Shown here piece after piece: positions 17,369 through 23,517 of a stretch of 64,000 nucleotides of DNA (positions are counted from its first letter, which is position 1; each line of letters opens with the position of its first letter). Under the pieces are notes generated by a model. That model was not told where the DNA came from, made no database searches, and worked only from the letters and a program-made list of their open reading frames with translations. Made by a program: the position numbers and the translations under genes. The stretch spans positions 1-64,000 of the forward strand of contig JAAYVD010000134.1 in NCBI GenBank assembly GCA_012517355.1. The letters run 5' to 3'. Source of the stretch: Candidatus Rifleibacteriota bacterium. GTDB lineage: Bacteria; Muiribacteriota; Ozemobacteria; Ozemobacterales; Ozemobacteraceae.

Positions 17369-19438
17369 ATGACGACGTCACCTTGTTTTCTCGTTCCCGA
17401 GCCCGTGTTGGAGGGGGCCCGGGCCGCCCACCGACCCGGCACCCCGGAGGCGCCCCGAGCCCTGGAGCGGTTGGCGGTGCTGCACCGGATCGACACGCTC
17501 GCGGCCCTGCGGGCGGCCAACCACGGGTGGTTGGGGGCGTCGTTCTCGGCGATGGACCTGATGACCACCCTGTATCACACCTGCCTGCCCGATCCGCGGC
17601 TGCCGGTCACGGAGCGGTCGGCCCTGATCCTGTCGAAGGGGCATGCGGTGGCGGCCCAGTATGCCATCCTGGGAGCGCTGGGGGCCTTTCCGCGGGAGCG
17701 GCTGCTCACCTACAAGGCGCTCGACGGGCTGCCGGCGCACTGCGACCGCGAGGTGCCCGGCATCGATGCCGACAGCGGCTCGCTCGGTCAGGGCCTGTCG
17801 AAGGGCATCGGCCTGGCGCTGGCGCACCGGGCGGCGGGACGGCCGCACCGGGTGTTCGTCATCCTCGGCGACGGCGAACTCCAGGAGGGGCAGGTCTTCG
17901 AATCGCTGCTGACCCTGCGCCGCCTCGGGCTCCGGGCCTGCCTGCCGATCATCGACCGCAACTTCCTGCAGTCGGACAGCCAGACCGCCGAGATCAAGGA
18001 TGCCGAGGACTGGGCGTCGGTCCTGCGGGGGCTCGGCTACCTGCCCGTCACCATCGACGGCCACGACCCCGCCGCGCTGCTGGCGCTCCTGCGTGGGGAA
18101 AACCGGGGACCGCGGCCCCTGGCCGTGATCGCCCAGACCCGTAAAGGTTTCGGCACCCGGCTGACGACCATGGCCGCCGACACCCCCCGCCGGGAGGGGG
18201 TCTGGCACGGCCGCATTCCCGCCGACGACGAATATTCCGGGATGCTGGCCGAGCTGGTGGAACGCTTCGACGACCCCGACCTGACCACTGCGTTCACCGC
18301 CTTCCGGCAGGGGGCGTCGTGGCAGGGAACCATCCCCGGCCCCACGGCAAGCACCGGGCCTGCCCCAACCAGCGGTCCGCCCCATCCCACCCCCCCAAGC
18401 TCGGGGGCTGCTCTCCACAGCCTCCCTCCCGGTGCCGGCCCCGCCTCGGCCACGGCACCGGACACCGTCTCCGAGCGGACCCTGTCCACGGGAGAGGGGT
18501 TCGGGCAGGCGCTGGTCGGGCTGGCGCCGCGGTTCCCCTCATTCCACGTGCTGGATGCCGACCTCGAAAAGGCCTGCCGGCTCACCCCGTTCGCCCGGGC
18601 CTTCCCCGAGCGGTTCATCGAGATGGGCATCAGCGAGCAGGACATGGTCTCGGTGGGGGCCGGCCTCGGCCTGGGCGGCCGGGTCGCGGTCGTCAACACC
18701 TACGCCTCCTTCTTCAAGCGGGCCCTCGACCAGATGTTCACGGCGGCGACCGAAGGCCTGCCGGTCATCTTCGCCGGGCATTACGCCGGTCTCGACTATT
18801 TCACCGACGGCAAGTCGCACCAGTCGGTCCAGGACATCGGGCTGGTCCGGGCCCTCGGCGGGATCGATGTGTTCGAGCCCCTGACCCCGCCGGAGGCGGG
18901 GCAGGTCCTGGATCACCTGCTGGCGCGGATGACACGGGAGGTGGACGCCGGGAGCCGGTCCCGGCCCGCCTACGTCCGGTTGCACCGGACGCCGGTGGCC
19001 GGGCTGCCGGCGCCGGCCGGGCCCTTCGTGCCGGGCTCCCCCACCCTCTTCCCGGCCGCCGGGCGTGCGGAGGTCACGGTCTTCGCGGCCAGCCCCTGGT
19101 TCGTGCGGGCCGCCCTCGCCGTGCAGCAGCAGCTGGCGGGGGAAGGCCTGCCCATCGAGGTGGTCGGGGTCAGCCAGTATGCGGAAGGCCCCGGCCGGCT
19201 GGCCGACCTGGCGGCGGCGGCGGCCCGGCCGGTCAGCCTGGAGAGCCACCGGCCGACCGGCGGGCTGGCCGACCTGCTCGCCCCGTGGTGCCGGGCCCCC
19301 CTGCACCGCCTGGGCCCGACCCGCTGGACGGGCTCGGCCCGGCGGCTGGAAGACCTGCTGGCCGTCCACGGCCTCACGGAGGAGGGCCTGGCTGCCACGC
19401 TCCGCGAGATTGCCCGGGGAAGGGCGGCGGCAGGATGA
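17369..19438 (+). CDS. Transketolase, single-chain
   Basis: 689 residues; ATG 17369 follows GAGAGG. The N-terminal half binds thiamine diphosphate: LSKGHAVAAQYAILGALGAF, DSGSLGQGLSKGIGLAL, and the GDG motif ILGDGELQEGQVFE at about residue 165. A Pro/Ala-rich linker occupies about 315-365. The C-terminal half has the pyrimidine-binding part, with the activating glutamate in EMGISEQDMVSVGAG and the loop DGKSHQSVQDIGLV. In many organisms of this type these halves are separate genes; here they are one chain. The enzyme transfers two-carbon ketol units. Its stop overlaps the start of an amidinotransferase (ATGA), and no other pentose-phosphate gene is near, so it may supply a precursor for a guanidino compound rather than central metabolism. 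Substrate not determinable. Confidence 0.88.
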   Translation: MTTSPCFLVPEPVLEGARAAHRPGTPEAPRALERLAVLHRIDTLAALRAANHGWLGASFSAMDLMTTLYHTCLPDPRLPVTERSALILSKGHAVAAQYAILGALGAFPRERLLTYKALDGLPAHCDREVPGIDADSGSLGQGLSKGIGLALAHRAAGRPHRVFVILGDGELQEGQVFESLLTLRRLGLRACLPIIDRNFLQSDSQTAEIKDAEDWASVLRGLGYLPVTIDGHDPAALLALLRGENRGPRPLAVIAQTRKGFGTRLTTMAADTPRREGVWHGRIPADDEYSGMLAELVERFDDPDLTTAFTAFRQGASWQGTIPGPTASTGPAPTSGPPHPTPPSSGAALHSLPPGAGPASATAPDTVSERTLSTGEGFGQALVGLAPRFPSFHVLDADLEKACRLTPFARAFPERFIEMGISEQDMVSVGAGLGLGGRVAVVNTYASFFKRALDQMFTAATEGLPVIFAGHYAGLDYFTDGKSHQSVQDIGLVRALGGIDVFEPLTPPEAGQVLDHLLARMTREVDAGSRSRPAYVRLHRTPVAGLPAPAGPFVPGSPTLFPAAGRAEVTVFAASPWFVRAALAVQQQLAGEGLPIEVVGVSQYAEGPGRLADLAAAAARPVSLESHRPTGGLADLLAPWCRAPLHRLGPTRWTGSARRLEDLLAVHGLTEEGLAATLREIARGRAAAG

Positions 19439-20547
19439 CCCCGGTCTCCGCGGCCGGCCGGGGGCCGGTCTGGTCGTGGAACGAATGGGACCCGCTCGAG
19501 GAAGTGGTGGTCGGGCGGGTGGAAAACAGCGTCCATCCCCCCTTCGCCCGCTACATCCTGGGCGGGGTCCCAGACATCTTGTACAAACTGATGTTTTTTG
19601 TCGGCGGGCGGCGGAAGTGGCCGGCGGCCCTGTTCATCGAGCAGGCCCGGCGAGAGTTGGAGAACCTGGTCCGGGTGCTCGAGGAGGAAGGGGTGCGGGT
19701 CAGGCGTCCTGACGGAATCGACCACGCGGCATCGTTCGGCAGCCCGTGGTGGACCTCGCGGGGCCACACCACCGCCTGTCCCCGCGACTGCTTTTTGGTG
19801 ATCGGCGACGAGATCATCGAGGCCCCGATGTCCTGGCGCAGCCGGACCTACGAGCGGCAGGCCTATTACCGGCTGTTCAAGGAGTACTTCGACGCCGGAG
19901 CACGCTGGACGAGCCCGCCCCGCCCACCCCTGTGGGACGGCCTGTTCGACCCCGCCTACCCCCGGCCGCAGGGGGGGGCGGATGCCCCGGGCCGGTTCCT
20001 GACCAACGAAACCGAGGTGGTGTTCGATGCCGCCGATTTCGTGCGGTGTGGCCGCGACCTGTTCGTCATCCGCAGCAACACCACCAACCGCTCGGGCATC
20101 GCCTGGGTGCGGCGTCACCTGGGCCCGGGCTTCCGGGTCCACGAGCTGGTGTCGACCAGCCCGCGGCCCATGCATATCGACACCACCTTCCTGCCGCTGG
20201 CGCCGGGGAAGGCCCTGATCAACCCGCACCGCCTCGACCGGTCTCGCCTTCCCCCCGCCCTGGCCTCGTGGGACCTGCTGCCCGCGCCCGACCCGGTGAC
20301 CACCGCCCGTTCCCCGATGGCCCGGCTGGCCCTCATGTGCAGTCCCTGGGTCAGCATGAACGTGCTGATGCTCGACGAGAAGCGCGTGCTCGTGGAGCGG
20401 ACCCAGGGACCGATGATCCGGGCGTTGCGGGAATGGGGATTCCAGCCCATTCCCGTCCCCTTCCTGCATCTCAACTCGTTCGGCGGCGGTCTCCACTGCG
20501 CCACCCTCGACATCCGGCGACGAGGGGACCTGCGGTCCTGCACCTGA
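19435..20547 (+). CDS. Glycine amidinotransferase-like enzyme (AGAT/StrB1 family)
   Basis: 370 residues from ATG 19435, overlapping the transketolase stop by 4 bases. Starts SWNEWDPLEEVVVGRVE, the usual family opening. By alignment from memory with human AGAT, the catalytic triad is conserved: Asp198 in FDAADFVRCGRDLF, His247 in PMHIDTTF, and nucleophile Cys355 in GGGLHCATLDIRRRG. VSMNVLMLDEKRV is nearly identical to the mammalian enzyme. Family members move the amidino group of arginine to an amine such as glycine, inosamine or a polyketide precursor. No creatine, streptomycin or toxin gene is nearby, so the acceptor is unknown. Length is normal (AGAT mature enzyme about 385). Expression is probably coupled to the transketolase. 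Confidence 0.92.
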   Translation: MTPVSAAGRGPVWSWNEWDPLEEVVVGRVENSVHPPFARYILGGVPDILYKLMFFVGGRRKWPAALFIEQARRELENLVRVLEEEGVRVRRPDGIDHAASFGSPWWTSRGHTTACPRDCFLVIGDEIIEAPMSWRSRTYERQAYYRLFKEYFDAGARWTSPPRPPLWDGLFDPAYPRPQGGADAPGRFLTNETEVVFDAADFVRCGRDLFVIRSNTTNRSGIAWVRRHLGPGFRVHELVSTSPRPMHIDTTFLPLAPGKALINPHRLDRSRLPPALASWDLLPAPDPVTTARSPMARLALMCSPWVSMNVLMLDEKRVLVERTQGPMIRALREWGFQPIPVPFLHLNSFGGGLHCATLDIRRRGDLRSCT

Positions 20548-20742
20548 CGGAAGACCCTCCCGCCTCGCCCGGAGCCGGAAAGTCCCCCGCAGGGAGGGTT
20601 GGCCGGCGACCATCCGGAGGTTCTCCGATCCGCGATGGCTCTGGGGAAGCCGGAACGCCGCATCCCGGCCGGGCGGGCACGGGTGTCTGAGCATTCACCG
20701 GCTGCGGGGAGGCGCGGAGTGGCGCGCCGGCCTGGAATCAGA

Positions 20743-20748
20743 TACAAT
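20743..20748 (+). promoter_or_regulatory. Candidate -10 box upstream of msrBA
   Basis: TACAAT (5 of 6 to consensus) inside GATACAATGG, 66 bases before the start of the MsrB-MsrA gene. The hexamer 17 bases upstream (TGGCGC) is a poor -35, so this may be an activated or weak promoter. Confidence 0.3.
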
Positions 20749-20813
20749 GGGGGCCAGTACCGGAGCCGGTTTCCCGCCCTGACCCCGGCCCAGAGAGGAA
20801 GCTCGCCGCACCC

Positions 20814-21956
20814 ATGTCCTTCCGTCGTCAAGTCCTGGCCCTGGTCATGGTCTGGCTGCTGACCATCCTCACCGTCGTTTCAGGAGAAGACCCCGTGAAG
20901 CTGAACCCCCTGTCCCCGGAAGAAGCCCACGTCATCCTGGAGAAAGGGACCGAACGGCCCTTTTCCGGGCGGTTCTCCACGCACCGCGAGCCCGGCACCT
21001 ACCTCTGCCGCCAATGCGACGCCCCCCTCTACCGGTCGGCGGACAAGTTCGACGCCGGCTGCGGTTGGCCGAGTTTCGACGACGAGATCCCGGGCGCGGT
21101 CAAGCGCCAGACCGACGCCGACGGCCGACGCACCGAGATCCTGTGCGCCCGCTGCGGCGGGCACCTCGGCCACGTCTTCCTGGGCGAGGGGCTGACCCCG
21201 AAGAACACCCGGCACTGCGTGAACTCGCTGTCCCTCGGATTCCAGGCGGCCGCCGACCCCGCTCCCCGAACGGTCGCCGGGCCCGCGCCCCAGCTTGCTG
21301 CCAGCCCTGGTCCCCGGCCACCCGCCAACAACGCTCCCCAAACACCCGCCAGCCCCCCGGCCAGTCCAAGCGTTCAGGACACCGCCCGGACCGCCCCGGC
21401 CGGGTCAACGGCCAGCGCGGCGGTGCCCCCCGCCACCCCGGCATCCGGCACCGCCGGGACCGCCGCCCTTCCCGCCACCGAGCGGGCCTACTTTGCGGGA
21501 GGCTGTTTCTGGGGAGTCGAGCACCTGATGCAACAGGTCAAAGGGGTGCAGACGGTGACATCCGGCTTCATGGGAGGAACGGTGGAGAACCCCACCTACC
21601 GGCAGGTCTGCAACCACGACACCGGCCATGCCGAGGCGGTCGAGGTGGTGTTCGACCCCCGCCAGACCACCTTCGAGGAACTGGCCCGGCTGTTCTTCGA
21701 GATCCACGATCCGACCCAGGTCGATGGTCAGGGTCCGGATCTCGGTGATCAGTACCGGTCGGAGGTCTTCTTCACCAGCGAGGCCCAGAAGGCGACGGCC
21801 GAGAAGTTGATCGGCATTCTGCGCAGCAAGGGGTTGAACGTGGTGACGCGGGTGACCCCCGCCGCCACCTTCTGGAAGGCCGAGGAGTACCACCAGGACT
21901 ACTATCGCAAGAGCGGGGGCACCCCCTACTGCCACCGACGGGTGAAGAGGTTCTGA
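20814..21956 (+). CDS. msrBA: Exported methionine sulfoxide reductase, MsrB-MsrA fusion
   Basis: 380 residues. Signal peptide at about 1-24 (LALVMVWLLTILTVVSG), so it acts outside the cytoplasm. MsrB at about 30-145: zinc pairs CRQC and CARC, the core SADKFDAGCGWPSF, and catalytic Cys in NTRHCVNSLSLGF; reduces R-sulfoxides. A linker of about 75 residues rich in Ala, Pro and Thr follows. MsrA at about 220-380: catalytic Cys in YFAGGCFWGVEH, then GHAEAVEVVFDP, GDQYRSEVFF and a C-terminal YCHRRVKRF; reduces S-sulfoxides. The order B then A is the reverse of Neisseria PilB and many fusions. It would repair oxidised envelope proteins. No thioredoxin-type partner is fused or adjacent. Single gene. 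Confidence 0.94.
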   Translation: MSFRRQVLALVMVWLLTILTVVSGEDPVKLNPLSPEEAHVILEKGTERPFSGRFSTHREPGTYLCRQCDAPLYRSADKFDAGCGWPSFDDEIPGAVKRQTDADGRRTEILCARCGGHLGHVFLGEGLTPKNTRHCVNSLSLGFQAAADPAPRTVAGPAPQLAASPGPRPPANNAPQTPASPPASPSVQDTARTAPAGSTASAAVPPATPASGTAGTAALPATERAYFAGGCFWGVEHLMQQVKGVQTVTSGFMGGTVENPTYRQVCNHDTGHAEAVEVVFDPRQTTFEELARLFFEIHDPTQVDGQGPDLGDQYRSEVFFTSEAQKATAEKLIGILRSKGLNVVTRVTPAATFWKAEEYHQDYYRKSGGTPYCHRRVKRF

Positions 21957-21967
21957 GCAGCGCGCGG

Positions 21968-22017
21968 AACTGACGTTTCGCGCCGCCGCCCATGGCGGCG
22001 AAGTGGTAGGGCCGACC
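21968..22017 (-). repeat. Degenerate copy of the three-hairpin repeat
   Basis: Contains GACGTTTCGCGCCGCCGCCCATGGCGGCG followed by GGGCCGACC, the minus-strand order of the inner hairpins and the remnant of the head seen in better copies (22.9, 56.0 and 62.7 kb). Outer arms are eroded. Confidence 0.55.
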
Positions 22018-22147
22018 CTGTGGCGGTCAGCCCCGAGGCGAACCTCGACCTGACGGGCGGGGTTGCGGAGAACCGGCAGCCGCCGCCGAAAAACCGACAG
22101 TTTTCCCGGAGGAGGCGCGTTGCCCCCGGTTCCAGGCGGCTATTTCC

Positions 22148-22164
22148 CTGGCACGCATATTGCT
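22148..22164 (+). promoter_or_regulatory. Sigma-54 (RpoN) promoter
   Basis: CTGGCACG-CATA-TTGCT matches the -24/-12 consensus YTGGCACG-N4-TTGCW at every defined position, with GG (22150-22151) and GC (22162-22163) separated by exactly 10 bases. Transcription would start near 22175, 55 bases before ATG 22230. No enhancer-binding regulator gene is in the window, so the activator must be encoded elsewhere. Confidence 0.85.
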
Positions 22165-22229
22165 AATCCAGTCATTTCTCGTTCATCAGGGAATCCCGAA
22201 AGGGAGAGCGTCATCCTCAGGAGTTGAGC

Positions 22230-22532
22230 ATGGAAGAGAGGATCTGCAGCGCCCGGGAGTTCATCGCCCCGGAGCTTTCGGCGGAGGCCTACCAGCAGTT
22301 GTCCGGACACGCCCTTCTCGCGGTGGCCCACTGGCGGAAGCGGCACCCCGGGTTCTATTTCGCCCTTCTCGAGAGCGGCGCCCTGATCGAACGGGCCAAC
22401 GCCGTCGCCGCAAAGGCCGAGGCCGCCATGCGCGACCTGACCACCCAGGGGCTGACCCGCGAGGAGGCCTGGGCGATCACCGGCCGGGAATGGATCTTCG
22501 GGGCGCCCGGCCAGCCGGAGGCGGCGTCATGA
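22230..22532 (+). CDS. Small soluble protein of unknown function, sigma-54 controlled
   Basis: 100 residues from ATG 22230, preceded by CAGGAG; a TTG two codons earlier is less likely. Predicted mostly helical, with no signal peptide or membrane segment. The stretch GREWIFGAPGQPEAAS ends the protein. The middle reads ALIERANAVAAKAEAAMRDLT, a helix that could form a coiled coil. I do not recognise a family. It is the first gene behind a near-perfect sigma-54 promoter and overlaps the following membrane protein gene by 4 bases (ATGA), so the two are expressed together and probably act together. Confidence 0.75.
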   Translation: MEERICSAREFIAPELSAEAYQQLSGHALLAVAHWRKRHPGFYFALLESGALIERANAVAAKAEAAMRDLTTQGLTREEAWAITGREWIFGAPGQPEAAS

Positions 22533-22897
22533 ACCATCCCTTCCATCACCTGCTCCAGAAAGCCCGCCAGAACCGGTCGAGCCCCTGGCACCGTTCCTCG
22601 CTGTCGTCGGGGACGGAACCCCGGGAAAGGCCCGTCCAGCAGTCCTTTTGGGGCTCCCTGCTGTTCAGCCTGGTATTCAGCCTGGTGTTCACCGGGGTGA
22701 TCCTGGCCTTGGCCTGGGCCTGGAACCCGGTCGATCTCTTCCACTCGGCGTCCGGCGTGGTCTGGACGGAAGTCCTGGCGTTGGGCGGAGTGCTGTTCGG
22801 GCTGGCGTTTCTGATCAGCCTTCCCCTGGCCATGCTGTTCCAGTTGCGCCAGGTCCTGCCCGACGACGAGGCCGGCCTTCCCACGTCCGAAGCCTGA
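22529..22897 (+). CDS. Small two-helix membrane protein, second gene of the sigma-54 operon
   Basis: 122 residues from ATG 22529, overlapping the preceding stop. The N-terminal 45 residues are basic and polar. Two hydrophobic helices follow at about 48-70 (SLLFSLVFSLVFTGVILALAW) and 80-107 (VWTEVLALGGVLFGLAFLI), then a short acidic tail. No family recognised. Gene order, overlap and the shared sigma-54 promoter suggest that this is a membrane anchor or partner for the 100-residue protein. Sigma-54 control is typical of nitrogen, motility, pilus or envelope-stress functions, but the sequence does not say which. Two copies of the dispersed repeat begin just after the stop. Confidence 0.75.
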   Translation: MNHPFHHLLQKARQNRSSPWHRSSLSSGTEPRERPVQQSFWGSLLFSLVFSLVFTGVILALAWAWNPVDLFHSASGVVWTEVLALGGVLFGLAFLISLPLAMLFQLRQVLPDDEAGLPTSEA

Positions 22898-22901
22898 TCC
22901 G

Positions 22902-22980
22902 ACCGACACGAGGTCGGAAGTGCCCCCTTGCCGCCACGGATGGCGGCGCGAAACGCCCGTTTCGCGCATCGCAAGGGGGC
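22902..22980 (+). repeat. Three-hairpin repeat, best copy (first of a pair)
   Basis: Head hairpin CCGAC-ACGAG-GTCGG at 22903-22917. Then an outer stem, CCCCCTTGC (22923-22931) pairing with GCAAGGGGG (22971-22979), encloses two inner hairpins: GCCGCCACGGATGGCGGC (22930-22947) and GCGCGAAACGCCCGTTTCGCGC (22946-22967). The folded form would be a cruciform. Confidence 0.9.
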
Positions 22981-22981
22981 C

Positions 22982-23061
22982 GACCGACACGATGTCGGCC
23001 ATACCCCTTTGCCGCCACGGATGGCGGCGCGAAACATCCGTTTCGCGCATCGCAAGGGGGC
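22982..23061 (+). repeat. Three-hairpin repeat, second of a tandem pair
   Basis: Same order as the copy just before it: head CCGACACGATGTCGG (22984-22998), outer arms ACCCCTTTGC and GCAAGGGGG, inner hairpins GCCGCCACGGATGGCGGC and GCGAAACATCCGTTTCGC. Differences fall mostly in loops, so the stems look conserved. Confidence 0.9.
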
Positions 23062-23517
23062 CGGCCGCCCTCTCCCGGCCGGTGACCGGCAACGACCGCC
23101 AGGTGACCGGTCGGGAACTCCTGTTGGCGCCCTTCCGGAAGGCATCCCCGGGATATGGTCATCCGTCACCAGTCAGGGGCGGGGCGACGAGGGAAACCTG
23201 AGACGCGAATGTCCTGACCCTTCAGCATTTCGACTGACGCATCAATCCACCTTCTTCATCCACCCATCGAGGCTGATGGCGCAGATCGTGCTGGCGAATC
23301 CCTTCGCCATTCCCCTTGTTCTCCCTTTCACCTGCCGCCCTCGAGGTTTCTGTCGAAATGCGGAAGTCTCCATGTCCTCGGGCGGGCGGGAAGTCGTCCG
23401 CCCCCAAAGGGCCTTCCTGCCCCATCCCCCGCGGTGCCTGGGGCGGCCACCGGAGTGGCCGGGGAAATTCGGAGTTGTGTCCCATGGGCCATTTGGGCTA
23501 GTACTGATGGTTGCGTC
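23062..23517 (+). other. Gene-free stretch upstream of the cyclase pair
   Basis: About 450 bases between the repeat pair and the first cyclase. It is less G+C-rich near 23220-23350 than its surroundings. No gene is supported. TTGTGT and TAGTAC about 18 bases apart just before 23510 could be a weak promoter for the cyclases. Confidence 0.3.

Noticed and set aside
22902-23061. Possible CRISPR array
   Set aside because: Only two tandem units, no unique spacers of constant length and no cas genes; each unit is itself palindromic, so it belongs to the dispersed repeat family.
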